Part shown: piece after piece, positions 18,901-30,670 of the stretch
Layout of the letters: each line of letters opens with the position of its first letter
How positions within the stretch are numbered: position 1 is the stretch's first letter
Source: Podila epigama
Taxonomy: Eukaryota > Mortierellomycota > Mortierellomycetes > Mortierellales > Mortierellaceae
Assembly (NCBI GenBank): GCA_015679605.1
Contig: JAAAVE010000131.1
Span: 1 to 31,385 of the forward strand
Length of the DNA stretch: 31,385 nucleotides
Reading direction: 5' to 3'
Program-made: the position numbers and the translations under genes
The notes under the pieces: model-generated
Told to the model about the DNA's origin: nothing
The model's database searches: none
The model's input: only the letters and a program-made list of their open reading frames with translations

Positions 18901-21714
18901 ACCACCACGCTGCTAGTGCCAAGCAGCAACAGCAGCCTCTGACGTTTGCCGAGGTTCTAAAGTCGTCGATTTGCAGAGAGACCCATAATCGGGTATGGTG
19001 TTCTCAATGCCAGCAGTATCAACCAACGACCAGTCGAAAGAACCTGCTTGATTTGCCACTCGTTCTCAGTATCAACACCGGCATCAACTCTAAGGATACC
19101 TCGACAGTGTCCTCTGGCATGTTCTTGGACGAATCTGGCAAGGGAGCCGAATGGCTACCGCTAAGGTACCAACTACTCTGTTTTCTCTCTCTTTCTCTCT
19201 TTCTCTCTCCCTCTTTTTTTTTTGTCCTTTGCACACAATGGTTAGCTGTTAACATTCTTATTCATTCATCATGTAGGTTTGCGTTAGGCGTTGAAAATAA
19301 GAATGTCCATGTCATTGAGGACGACTCGGCTGACATCTCATCATATGAGTTTACCGCTGAATATGAGCTGACAGTACGTATTGGATTCAAAATTGTGTTC
19401 ACGAAGCTTCATTCTTTATACTGAAAACTCACTCTTTTCGATGGCTACTTCTTTTCATAGGCCGTCGTCAGTCAGATTCAGGCGCCTGGCGAAGTAGCGC
19501 ATCTTGTGTCTCATATCAAAGGTAAACTTGAGGAGAGTACTTTTTTTTTCTATCCTGTTACAACCTCTAAAGAAGAAAGCAACGGTAAAACTCACCAGCC
19601 TTTGGCAAAATTTAGTTTCACCCGAGAATGACTCTGAAACGATCGAAGGGTCTCCGTGGTACATCTTCAACGACTTTTTGGTTAAGAACGTAAGGGAAGG
19701 CGAAGTTTCCCAGTTCCCAAGTGCATGGAAGGTAGGCGAATGATTGCGCCCCAAATTTGTCGCTTTTCTGGCTTGTCTGTACACTTTGTCAACTTTTATT
19801 CTTTTTCTTTTTGGAGTTCCACTGAGCATTGTTGTATATCCTTGACACTACGACCCATAGACTCCATCCATCCTCCATTATACAAGAGTCAACCACAATG
19901 CACCGGTACTGTTGAGCGAGGTGTCGCCTGAGCTAGATACGAGTATTTTACACGTTGATCTGTCTATTTCAAAGTAGGATCCTTGAACTTTTCTTCTTGT
20001 TTAATCTTCCGTTTGCTCGACAAATGTTGTGATGTACGACATGGCTAACAACCCAACTCGGATTCTCTGTACACAGATATCGCGATCCGAACTTTGTATT
20101 CCACCAACTTTTGCGACCAGAGGAGATTCAGCAAGAAGAAACGATGCTGATAGCCATTGATACCGAATTTGTGGCATTGAGTCGCGTAAGTTTCTTTGAC
20201 TTGTGTACTTATCGATCAAGAATCGATGGGCTGTTGCTTGTGCTTTATATATATATATATATACTAATGGATATTGCTATCTGGTATCAATTTTCAATGT
20301 GCTGTTGGATGCAATAGGAAGAAACCGAGATTCGAAGTGACGGAACAAAGTCGTTATTGCGGCCACCAAGAATGAGTCTCGCCAGAGTGTCAGTACTGCG
20401 AGGCAACGAAGGTCCAATGGAATACGTTCCATTTATTGATGATTATATTGCAACTTCTGAACCAGTTGTGGATTATCTGACAGAGTTTTCAGGCATTCAG
20501 CGTACGTTTCTAGTTGTCGTGTCTGGGTTCTTTTTTAGTGTTTGTGCTGATGACCAGTCGTACTAACTACACATTACGATGCTTATGGGACATTTATAGC
20601 TGGAGATTTGGATCCTTCGCTCTCCAAGCACACACTTGTGCCATTGAAGGTGGCCTATAAGCGACTCCGTGTCCTTGTAGATATGGGCTGTATATTTGTT
20701 GGACATGGATTACGACAAGATTTCAGAATCATTAGTAAGTTTATCTTTTTTTTTTTTTTTTTGTCATTCTCTTTTTCTCTTGCCAGGTTCTGGCGTACTG
20801 ACAAAGGAATGTGTATCCTGTCATCAAATAGATATTCTTGTGCCACCAGAGCAGGTCAAGGACACTGTGGATATCTTCCACATCAAGAACAGACAGAGGT
20901 AAAGGATGGGGGGTTTTTTTCTTATTCTTTGTTCAACATATTCCACATAATAGTTCTGACATTTGACTTGTTTCTTTTTTAAATTTATAGGAAAATCTCA
21001 CTTCGATTCTTGGTATGGTACCTCCTTCATCAAGATATTCAATCCGAGACACACAACTCAATTGAGGATGCTCGGACAGCGTTGGCTCTGTATAAAAAAT
21101 ACTTGGAGCTCAAGGAGCAAGGTATTTTCCAAGAAGTGTTGGAGGATATTTATAATGAGGGACGCAAGAACAATTGGAAGCCGATCCCGGGCCATTTCCC
21201 AGCTCCTTGGCCTCGACCAGCAGGATTTGTGCCTTCTGGACCATCAGCAGCGACAGCTGGCGTTGGTGGTAACAATGGCTCTTCGGATACACCGTCTTCG
21301 ATCTCGAATGCTACATTCCAAAACCTTTCTAGGCCTAGCACGCCGAGTGTAGCGCCTAATACGCCTTTGACTGGAAGTGCAAGTGGAAGTGGTGCAGGCG
21401 CACAGGTTGCAGGAAATTTGATGTCTCCATTGGCATTTGCTCAGCAACAGCAACAGCTGCACCAACAACAGCAACAGCAGCTTCAATTCCAGCAGCAGCA
21501 ACAACAACACTATCAGATGCAGCAACAGATGCAACAGCATTTGCAGGCACAGCAACAACAACAACAGATGCAAGCCCAACAGATGTATCTTCAGCAAAAG
21601 CATCAACATCAACACCAATTGCATATGCAACAACAACATCATCATCAACAGCAACTGCAGCAGCAGCAGCAAAACTTTCGCCAGTATCCTACTCAACAAC
21701 CTCCTCAATACTAA
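15950..21714 (+). CDS. PAN2: PAN2, catalytic subunit of the PAN2-PAN3 poly(A) nuclease (17 exons, 1284 aa)
   Basis: Exons: 15950-16066, 16274-16440, 16562-16682, 16791-17186, 17307-17887, 18043-18293, 18425-18735, 18861-19165, 19277-19373, 19461-19521, 19616-19731, 19861-19973, 20077-20185, 20318-20501, 20600-20734, 20832-20898, 20991-21714 (3855 nt, in frame). Order: WD40 propeller (about 1-330); linker to PAN3 (about 340-460, SNPxxF-like FSSPVDAP); catalytically dead USP domain (about 465-880) with [11 protein letters not shown] and zinc-type CxxC pairs (CSHC, CSQC); DEDDh exonuclease (about 900-1090) with [15 protein letters not shown] and THNSIEDA, so all catalytic acids are present. PAN2 shortens poly(A) tails in the cytoplasm before decapping. 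Odd points: intron 2 is GC-AG, exon 8 may start at 18867 instead (AG choice, in frame), and the last about 170 residues are a low-complexity tail ending in Gln/His runs, not part of the core family. Confidence 0.97.
16441..16561 (+). other. PAN2: Non-canonical GC-AG intron in PAN2
   Basis: The only splice that joins RRGVASWNI to [10 protein letters not shown] in frame uses donor GCAAGT at 16441 (exon ends ATATT) and acceptor TTTTAG at 16561. The nearest GT donor (GTTTTG at 16445) leaves phase 0, while the acceptor side needs phase 2. GCAAGT is the standard consensus for GC-AG introns. Expression data would confirm it. Confidence 0.75.
20241..20262. repeat. (TA)n microsatellite in PAN2 intron 13
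   Basis: An uninterrupted run of alternating T and A (about 18 nt) inside the intron 20186-20317, followed by TACTAAT, which resembles a fungal branch-point motif. Confidence 0.7.
21432..21711 (+). repeat. CAG/CAA/CAT-rich coding repeat in PAN2
   Basis: Encodes the Gln/His/Met-rich end of PAN2: runs of up to six Gln, with His and Met interspersed. Mixed CAA and CAG codons show the run is not a pure triplet expansion, which suggests it is maintained at protein level or is fairly old. Confidence 0.9.
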
Positions 21715-21940
21715 AACACCAAATATCAGATAAATAAATAAAAACAATAAATAAATAAATAAAAAAATCGATGCATAATGTTAAGATGTAATACAAGTAA
21801 ATGCTAAAAGAAATATCTATGAGAAAAGGAAGAAGGGACAAAGTAAAAAGGGAAAAAAATAAAAAGAAAAAGAAAGATGAAGACCATTTGCTGGATCTTG
21901 TTTGCATTGAAGCAAACGTTATGATAACATAACCAAAACA
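21715..21940. terminator. Convergent 3' region of PAN2 and DBP4
   Basis: 226 bp between the two stop codons, very A-rich on the plus strand, with repeated AATAAA/TAAATAAA motifs (about 21729-21765). These fit polyadenylation signals for PAN2. The minus-strand signal for DBP4 is less clear. Confidence 0.5.
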
Positions 21941-24900
21941 CTACATGCCAAGAAGCTTGAGCGCCAAGGCTTCCTGATCGGCCAGTGTCTGGGGCTCGTC
22001 CACTTCGACCACCTTTCTCCTCTTTTTCGATTCTTCAGCATCTGCTTTATCCTGCCACCAACCACGCTTCTTGGGCGTCTCTTCCTCATCGTTGTCATTG
22101 TCATTGTCAGAGACCTCGTCCATTGAGTAGTCGTCATTACCGCCATCGTCGCTATCAGGATTGCCCAGTGTGACAACAACTTCTTCATCATCATCCGAGT
22201 CGCCGTCCATCTAATTGTTGTGTAGGTTCAAGTGTTTGTGTCAGTGTGAATGTCATTATTATCAATGTCAATGTTAAAAAAAAAAAAAAAACCCATACAG
22301 GAACAACAACAACAACGACAACAACAACGACAACAACAACAAAAACATAAAAACTTACCATCATCTCGCGCTCGCGTTGTTTCCTCTTGGCCTTCTTTTC
22401 TCTCAACTTTTCCTTTTGAGAGACCTTATCTGCGACATCGGCCCGATCCATGACAACCTTTTCCTTCTCCAAGAATGCCTTTTGTTGAGTCAGGGCATCT
22501 CCCTTGGCGTGGAAGGAAGCCTCATCCTCCAACTCGTACAACTCGTGTGCTCCACCATCCTCGTCAAAGATCAACTTGTTACCACGACCTGTGTTCTTGA
22601 TCTTTTGCAATTTGGACATCTTTTGCTGACGCTTTGATGTGGGCAAGGGTTCGTCCTCTGGAATCTCGTCCTCAACCAACTCATGGTCCACACGCTTGAT
22701 TGTCAAAAAGTCTTCTTCATCCGAATCTGCACCCTTGGCCTTGTTCGCCTTGTCGCCGTCGTGGTCGACAAGCTTGGTATAATGCTCAGCCAATACACCC
22801 TGATTCTTTCGACTGAACATCTTTTCAATCTTGGATTTTGTCTGCTTCGTTGTTGTCGTCGATTCGGCCTGCGTTTCTTTGTCATCAGGTACCGGCTCCT
22901 TCTTGCTCTTCTTTTTCTTGTCCAATGCCTGTACTTTGCTCTTCTCCTCCTCTTCCTCCTCCTCTTCTTCTTCATCATCAAAACCGTCGTCATCCGTCTT
23001 CTTTTGGTTGCCGCGAATAGCATTCTTGGCCTGGGACTTTGCAACAAACTTGATTTTGGGTGCTCCTGGAAGACCCAAGGATGCTGCAAATTCTTCAGCA
23101 GGTAGAGCATGGACATCAAACACGGTCTTGTCCTTTTGAAGATAGACGGAGCGCATGTATGAAATGAACGCCTTTTGACCCAAGTACTTGATTTCAGGAT
23201 CGTTGAAACAGAGGCGTTGCATCTGCTTCTGAATGGCTTCCTTCTTATCCTCATTGACATCCTGCTTTTGTTTAACCTCCTGGATCGGGACCTTGGCCTT
23301 CTCCAGATTCTGCACCATACCTGCCTCCTCGCTTGGGCAGAGCATCAACATTGCATGACCACTGGCCTCATAACGTGCTGTACGACCAACACGATGAATA
23401 TAAGTCTCGGCATCTTCGGGGCAATCCATCTGAATGACCCAATTCACTGCAGCGAAGTCCAATCCTCGAGCTGCAATATCTGTACAAAACAAATAGGCTG
23501 CCTTTTGTGCCGCGAATTTGGCATACGTCTCGGCGCGCTTCTGCTGTTTTTGTCTTCCGTGCAAATGCAGCAATGGTACTCCTGGATGCAGCTTGCAGAA
23601 TGTCTCAAAGACAAAGCGAACCTGTTTTTCGATGAAATAGAGGGTTGATAGGATATCAATGCATTGAGAACAGTCATTAGAAATTCATGGATTGGAGAAT
23701 AATGAATAAGGAAAAAAAAAAAAAAAAAGAATCTCCCATTTTCATACCTGTTTGCAGCTGGATAAAAAGATGATGCCCTTGGCGGTCAAATGAGTCTTGA
23801 TAAAGTTGAACATGACATCGAGTTTCTTCTCGAGTGGAACGACCATGTAATACTGGGACAAATTCTTGGGCGTGGAGTGCTCCGCCTTTTCGTGAACAGC
23901 AACATATTCGGGGTCCTTGAGACTCAATCTAGCCAGATCCTTGACGGACTTTGTCTGTGTGGCCGAAAAGAGCATCGTCTGACGATGACGAGGCAAATTC
24001 TCAATAATGGCATTGACAGTCTTTTTGAAACCCATGTCCAGAATTCGATCAGCCTCATCCAGAACCAAGAGCTGCAATCTATCGCAATCAAATCCTGCAG
24101 ATTGGTCCATGTGCTGAAGTAACCGTCCGGGTGTGCAGACAAGAATGTTCATCCTTGTGATCAGCTCGCGCTCAATCTTCCAGTCCTTGCCTCCGATAAT
24201 CAAGCCTGCAGAGAACGAATGCTCCCGTCCAACTTTGCGCAGCACCTCAAAGATCTGGACTGCAAGCTCGCGTGTTGGCGAAATCACCAATGCGCCCAAT
24301 CCATCCATAGGTCCCCACTTTTGGCGATACAGAATTTCAATCATCTACGAGGTTGCATACAAAATAAAAAAAGGGATGCCAACAATGTTAGGCTACGTAT
24401 TCTTGCTTCGTTTGATTTCTTTTTTTCATGCGTTCAAGAGTGAAAACATTCACGGATCAACAGGAGTTCATTGAATACATATGCTCTCTTGCTCTCTCTT
24501 TCACACAATGTCTTAGCCAGACTATTTCATGATCCATGAAAACAAAAAACAAAAGATGAAGTGTAAAGACATGGATAAAAAAAAGGATGAATAATAACTT
24601 ACAGGAACAAGGAAAGCCAACGTCTTACCGCTACCAGTCTTGGCAGCACCGAGAATATCCTTTCCGCAGAGTCCCAAGGCCAACGCCTTGCGTTGAATAT
24701 CTGTCATCTTGATAAAGTTGGCCCTTTTCAATCCTGAAAGTGTCTTGCGGGATATTGGGAGCTCATCAAACTGCTGCATTGATTCTGATCCAACAAGCTA
24801 TGTGATAGAATGTCAAGAACCATATATAAGTTATTCAAGAAAAGAAAAAAACGAGAAAAGACAACGTCAGGCACGTTGATTTATGGATAATTTGACCACA

Positions 24901-25077
24901 ATCAAATACAAAAAAAGCACAAAAAAACGAGAAAGAAAACCATAGAACGTCAAAAAAACATACATTCTTGCATCGCTCCTCCAACTGCTCAAGCTCTTGC
25001 TTCTCAGAGAGCTTCTTCTCCTTTCGCACATTATTATTAGTAGGCTTGTGCCTGTTCTTTCCCGAAGTGCCTGGCAT
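21941..25077 (-). CDS. DBP4: DBP4/DDX10 DEAD-box RNA helicase, ribosome biogenesis (5 exons, 812 aa)
   Basis: Exons: 25077-24964, 24797-24603, 24344-23748, 23621-22359, 22210-21941 (2439 nt, in frame). Helicase core: Q motif ([19 protein letters not shown]), Walker [10 protein letters not shown] (about 91-99), PTREL (126-130), DEAD (199-202), SAT (230-232), [10 protein letters not shown] and HRVGRTAR (378-385). The stretch [20 protein letters not shown] and the conserved block [19 protein letters not shown] after the core separate DBP4/DDX10 from other DEAD proteins. The C-terminal third has acidic runs ([11 protein letters not shown]) and lysine-rich segments, ending in an Asp/Glu-rich exon, as in DDX10 (875 aa) and yeast Dbp4 (770 aa). 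Family role: early 40S (18S rRNA) processing and U14 snoRNA release in the nucleolus. Intron 4 carries a CAA-type repeat. It is convergent with PAN2. Confidence 0.96.
22302..22345. repeat. ACA/CAA triplet repeat in DBP4 intron 4
   Basis: AAC/GAC triplets (GTT/GTC on the coding strand) lie just inside the donor of the intron 22358-22211. If the intron were retained, the run would read as poly-valine in the DBP4 frame. Confidence 0.8.
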
Positions 25078-25438
25078 AGCGAATGAATGGAAGAATGAAT
25101 GGATGTGGATTGGAAGGTTGAAATGAATGCTTCCATGCAAAAAAAACAACAGCAACAAAACAAAGACTTCAGTTTTTAGTAAGAAAACATCTATTCCAAA
25201 ATGTGACTGCTACGATTTTTTTTTTTTTTTTCTATTGCTTCTGTTGTTTGTGGCTTGATTTGCCACCAAGCAGTTTTTCTTTCCTCTTGTTACAAAAAAA
25301 AAAGTTGGGATATGTTTTTACAGAAATATCTTTTTTATTGACATGCGAATTGTATATGAAGACTGAAAAATACGGGAATGCTTTTGGGGGGTATGCGTTA
25401 ATAAAAAAAAAAAGAATACTATGGAACACCATATTCAT
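25078..25438. other. Spacer between DBP4 start and ABC transporter 3' end
   Basis: Two minus-strand genes follow each other. The part next to DBP4 (25078-about 25200) should be its promoter. The part next to the transporter stop is AT-rich with A/T homopolymers (25218-25232, 25291-25302, 25401-25413). No coding sequence is seen. Confidence 0.5.
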
Positions 25439-28400
25439 CTACCTCTTGTTCCACTTGAGGTAACGAACAGCAGCCAAGACAACAATAATGTTGAAGGCAA
25501 GGTAAATACACATGATACCAATATTTCGCCAGCGGTTTTCAAAGTCCATGCTCAGACCTGCATAAAAGTCTTGACCCTTGGAATACTGACAATATTCACA
25601 GTTCTCGGTCGCATTCATGTTGTTAATGTAACCAGAGGCAGTCTTGAGGAACTCGGCCGCATAATCACCGCAGGTCTGACCAGGGGGGACATTGAAAATC
25701 GAAAACTCGTCTGGTGCACAGTTGACATCAACATTATAGAGCTGGGCAGTGACGAGACCCTCGATGATATAGTGGTAAGGATCCAACCAGTACATCCATG
25801 AGCTCCAGAACTTTGGCATGGCAATCTTGGGGATCATGACACCGCAGAACAGGTTCAAGGTCGAAAAGATGAAGGGGTTGAGGAGAGCTGCGACCTGGGC
25901 TGAGGGCGTCAAGGCTGCAATGGCCTGACCCAACGTAATGGCAAAGAGACAGAAGACACAGAGCAAGACCCAAGTATAGAACGTGATGCTGGGATCGGTC
26001 AACATTCCGGTTGTCCAGTAGAAGCAGAGGAAAAAGACAGTGCCTGAGAGAATGACATAGGGAATCTCAATAAGGATGGCCGTGAAGGCAAAGGGCTTCC
26101 AGCCATAATACTTTCCGGCGAGCTCGCGGTAGAACCATTGGCGCTCAAGTTGGAAACGAGGCTGGACCATAGTGACGAGAAGCGCGGCCATGACCATAAC
26201 CTGGAAAATAACAAACACACGCGACTGGAGGTCGATCTTTGTGGTTCCCAGCTTGTAGAACGAAAAGCCGTTCAAGAGGGCAAAGACAACCATCATAAAG
26301 ACACGACCAAAGTTATACTGGGGCAGGCGCCAGTAGGTTCGTGCCATGCGACGGAAGACGTACTTGAACTGAAGAGAGAAATCTGTAGCATACTCAAGTT
26401 CCTCTCCACGGACTTGGGAGCCAGAGCCCAATCGACGGGTTTCCTTGATCGCATCCAGCAACTCGCGACGCTCAGGTGAGGCATCCCAAATCTCGGGCCA
26501 GTTCTGTTCAGTGTTGGGGGCATTGACGACATCGAGAATATACTCGGCAGGGTTGGCATCCTTGGCGCACTTGGGTGCTCCATTGGACTCAAAGTACTGA
26601 ATCAAATTCGACGAATCCACACCAAGGTCGCCAAAGAAGACGGTCTTGCCACCCTTGGCAAGCAACAACAGGTTGTCAAAGAAGGCAAAGAGCTGGGAGG
26701 AAGGCTGATGAATGGTACAGAGAATAGCTTGACCTTGGTCTGTCAACTTGCGCATGAAGCGCATAATGTTGTACGAAGCCTGAGCATCCAAACCAGACGT
26801 GGGCTCGTCCAAAAAGAGCAGCTTGGGCTTGGCGACCAACTCGACACCGATTGTCAAACGCTTGCGCTCCTCGACCGAAATACCAAGACCGGACTCGGTC
26901 GTACCAATAACAGCATCTGCAATGTTCTCCATCTCCAAGATGCGGATAATCTCTTCCACATACGCGTCCTTTTCAGCCTCAGAGACACTGGCGGGCTGAC
27001 GCAGGTAGGCAGAGAACTGCAAAGCCTCACGGACGGTGCATTCGGGGACGTGGACATCGAGCTGTTCACAGTAACCAGTCGTGCGCTGAAAGTCAACTCG
27101 AAGTGGCTCTCCATCGACCTCAATAACACCGGTGACCGTGCCTGTGTTCTTGCGCTGTGCAAGAACATCCAGAAGAGTCGTCTTTCCAGCACCAGAGGAA
27201 CCCATAAGGGCAGTCATAGTACCAGGCTTGACGAGGCCAGCAATGTTGGTAAGAAGCTGCTTCTGGCCAGACTTGTCGGCCTTGTAAGGAACAACATAAT
27301 TCAGGTCCTCCCAAGCAAAGACAGAGCCAGTGGCCATGTCCTTGATTTCGATATTGGAACTGTCCTTGGACTTTTCGAGAGCCGAGCCTGGGGCAGGAAG
27401 ACTGTTAACGGTGGTCATAGAGACGTTATTCTTGTCAATGTTGTTCTCTTCATCATCCTTGTTGTTAGGATCAAAGATGACGGCACCCTTCTTGAAGACG
27501 TTGGTTGAGAAACCACCCTTGCCAAACTCAATGTTCTCAAGGGCATAGCAGGTGACGAGGACAAAGAAGAGCCAGAAGAGAATGACAGCGACAATGTTGA
27601 TCCACATCTCCGAGGTCTTGTAGCGGAAGCCAGCATAGAGGTACTTGGAGCCATCGACAAAGGTCTGGCCAGGCTCGGAACCAAAGAGGGTACAGACCTG
27701 ATATCTGACATCGGTGTAGGTGGGTCCGCTTGGGACCATGAAGCCTTTGGTGCAGTCGAATTCAAGTCCACGCATTTCATTTGCAATAAGGGCCTTGAAG
27801 CCATAGGCCAGAGGATTAATCCAAAAGAACCAGATGAACCAAGGGTGCATGCTTTGGTACGGAATCATGTAGCCAGAGTACAGGATGAGGGCCAAAAGAA
27901 TCAAACCCGAGTTACGTGCAGCAGCGTCAAAGGTGGCCGAGACGGAAGCCCACATGCGGAAGAAGGCCGTCATGCACATGGCACAGCAGAATAGAATTAG
28001 CATGAAGATCAAGAAGGAGATGTCGCGTTTCAGGCCTGCCATGAAGTAGAGGACAACCGAGAACAGGAGGATTTGCATGATGATCAAAGGAATGTCGACA
28101 CAGATCTGGGCAATGGCAAAGGCGCTGGGACGGTACATGGCAAAGTTTTTGTGCTTGTACAGGATCGAGCGACCAGTCATGGCCATGGGCAGCTCGGCCT
28201 GGGAGATGAGGGCGTTGAAAAGGAGAGAGAAGAACAGGACACCTCCTCGAGTGAAGGTACCGCTACCGTCGACAGGCAGAAGGAAGAAGACACTTCCGAC
28301 AATGAGAGCCTTGATGACGTTCGAGGCATAGCGGGAGATGACACTGGTCATATCTCCCCTGGTAAGCTGGATTTGACGAACAGTGAGGGCCTTGACTTGG

Positions 28401-30281
28401 CCGACAAAGTTGATGGTGTAAGGGCTCTTGGGCGAGACGTGCTTCTGTTTTGTCTGCATCGTCGCATCCTTGAACTCGCTTGCAGGGTTCAACTCTTGGA
28501 CTTGGGCCTGGTACTCGATACGGTTCTTCTCAACGGTGGTATAGAATGACGAGCTCTTGAAAGCATCCTCAAACTCCTTGGGTGTGGATGGGAGACGACC
28601 CAAGAAGCCGGAGCGAGCCTTCCGCTCATTGGGATCTGTGATGGCAGTCAAGAAATCAGGCGTGGTCTGGCGAGGAGGGCAATGGAAGCCCATGTCGATA
28701 AAGTACTGCTTGGCCTCATTGGCGGGACCAAAGTAAATGCAGCGACCCTCATAGAGCAACAGAGTGCGATCGAACAAGTCGTAAATGTTTTCTGACTAGA
28801 GGTGACGAAGTATGGAATGTTAGCAAAATGGGATATCTTTGTTTATGGGTTACAAGGAAACATATGATGGAGAATTCTAGTAGTGCGCTAGGATGCATGA
28901 ATGACTTACAGCTTGGTAGATGGTGACGATGGACGCCTTTTTCAAGAGGTTGGTCTGAACACGGACACTACGAATATAATCTGTGAAGAAGGAAAAGTGC
29001 GATTAGTTTACTCCTTCCATGCCAATTGGTCCATGGTGCACGGTTCAAAAAAAAAAACTTACCAAGAGCAGACGAAGCATCGAGACCACGGGTGGAACCA
29101 TCCCACATGTTGACACTGGAACGGACAGCCATCTGCTCGGCAATGGACAGACGCTTGCGTTCTCCTCCAGAGACACCACGGATAAAGGCATTACCGACGA
29201 CAGTCTCAATCTGCTTGGTGAGGCCGTACATCTTGGTCAAGACCTCGAGGAACTCGGAGACAAACTCACTGCGATGCTCCTGCAGGCGCATTCCAGGAGT
29301 CTTGGTTTTGATTGCCGCCTCAAGGGTCTGGCGAACTGTCAATGTAGGGTAGTGGAAGTCGTCTATGTGTTGTTGATTATGTTTGACACGATTGTATGGA
29401 AAGGTGAGTATACTCTACATGTGAAAAAAGATGATATAAAGCAATATAAATCTGAAAACAAGAAACATACCTTCTTGGTTGTAGACAACCTCGCCGCGAT
29501 GGTGCTTGGCAATCTCATCTGCAGTGAAGGGGCCGTAGGTGACATTGCCAGAGACATCTTTGTAATTCTTGCGTTGGTTGGCAAGGACGCGAAGAAGGGT
29601 AGAGCATCCAGCGCCGGGTCGGCCGAGGACGAGGACCATCTCGCCATCACGGCAGTATCCGTTCATAGGGTGGATGATGGTACGGGTGATGGTTCTTGGG
29701 CGGGAGGGAGCCTTGGAGAAGGCCTTTTTGGCCCAGAAGTATGGGTTGATCAAGTTGGAAAGACCAATGAAGGGATCGGCAAAGGTTGTGAGATACTGGG
29801 CTCCGAGACCCTCGCCTTTGACCTCGAGGTTCTCCCAGACGACACCGAGGTTACGACGCTTAATGCCGGCCTCTTCAGCGCGGGGCATGACGTCCTGGAG
29901 GTACGCTGTGAGATCAAAGTCACCACCAAATCCATCATCAGGACCCTTCTCTCCGGTGGCGATCCTGTAGAGGGATGAGCGCTTGGTGAGTTGACGCTCC
30001 AATTTCTTGAATGTCTTTTCGGCGCCGAGGACGTTGACGTTGGAGGGGCCTTCACCCCAACGACCAGCGACGGCATCCTCGTAGGTGCCTTGCTCAGAAT
30101 TATCGTCGTCTTCTTCATCCTCTTCGAGGTCTTGTTTTTCGTTTTCGAGTCCAGAGACTATTGTCTCCTGTTGTTGTTGTTGATGTTGTTGTTGTGTTGT
30201 GTGATGTTGGGAAGGGTTGCGCAGGATGCCTTGTGGCCTGGGCGAGGCATCGCCCAAGGTCACCTCGCTTGGGTTGGACAT
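25439..30281 (-). CDS. PDR-type full-size ABCG transporter (4 exons, 1512 aa)
   Basis: Exons: 30281-29471, 29362-29063, 28980-28910, 28795-25439 (4539 nt, in frame). Layout is (NBD-TMD)x2 with the nucleotide-binding domain first, the fungal pleiotropic drug resistance arrangement. NBD1 is degenerate in the usual PDR way: Walker A GRPGAGCST (220-228) has Cys for Lys, and Walker B reads WDGSTRGLD (357-365) with no catalytic Glu, while its signature VSGGERKR (334-341) is intact. NBD2 has intact Walker A GSSGAGKTT (926-934) and Walker B LLFLDEPTSGLD (1053-1064) but a degenerate signature ISVEERKR. That leaves one working and one dead ATP site. The membrane domains lie at about 540-810 and 1200-1512. 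The N terminus has a His/Gln run and an acidic run. The family exports hydrophobic compounds or lipids at the plasma membrane; the substrate here is unknown. Confidence 0.96.
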
Positions 30282-30560
30282 GAGCAGAGAGATGGTACGA
30301 GGTGTTTATTTTTTCTGTGTGTGTACGGTTGAATGTGTGTATGAATAGATGTATTGACGTGTGTATAAGAGGTGTAGGACGAATGTGTGTGTTGTACTTT
30401 GTCAAGATGCAATGCAAGGGATGTGGAGAGGAGAGATAGGAATTGGTGTGGGGATGTGGGGGGTGAGGATGAGCGCTGATTAGGTATGTGGGAGAATGCA
30501 AAGTCAAGCGGCCAGCGTTTACCGAGATACTAGATGTATGGGAGGGTATGAGGGTATGGT

Positions 30561-30584
30561 GGATGGATGGATGGATGGATGGAT
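30561..30584. repeat. (GGAT)6 microsatellite
   Basis: Six perfect tetramers on the plus strand (TCCA-type on the transcribed strand), about 280 nt upstream of the ABC transporter start and downstream of the candidate TATA box, so probably within the 5' leader. Confidence 0.9.
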
Positions 30585-30660
30585 AGGTGAATGCAAAAAA
30601 ATAAAAAAATAAAGAAGAATGACAAACTGGGGGTTGAGTTGGAGAAGAAAAGGGATGGTC

Positions 30661-30670
30661 TTTATATAAA
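30661..30670 (-). promoter_or_regulatory. Candidate TATA box of the ABC transporter
   Basis: The palindromic TTTATATAAA lies about 380 nt upstream of the start codon. The intervening sequence would be a long, repeat-rich leader. It is the best TATA match in the region; use is not shown. Confidence 0.4.

Noticed and set aside
21244-21747. Open minus-strand frame rich in leucine
   Set aside because: It is the antisense of the PAN2 Gln codons (CAG/CAA read as CTG/TTG).
22211-22358. Continuation of the DBP4 frame into a poly-valine and Thr/Gln/Leu stretch
   Set aside because: A strong GTAAGT donor at 22358 and an AATTAG acceptor at 22211 remove it, and the next exon resumes the acidic DBP4 C terminus in frame.
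26708-27508. 266-codon open plus-strand frame opposite the ABC transporter NBD2
   Set aside because: Antisense shadow of a highly conserved region; no family resemblance.
29019-29978. Long open plus-strand frame opposite the ABC transporter first exons
   Set aside because: It crosses the introns of a certain gene on the other strand, has no recognisable domain, and is explained by the transporter's codon bias.
8455-30281. A detoxification gene cluster linking the GSTs with the PDR pump
   Set aside because: PAN2 and DBP4, both housekeeping genes, lie between them, with opposite strands and separate promoters; proximity alone does not support a cluster.
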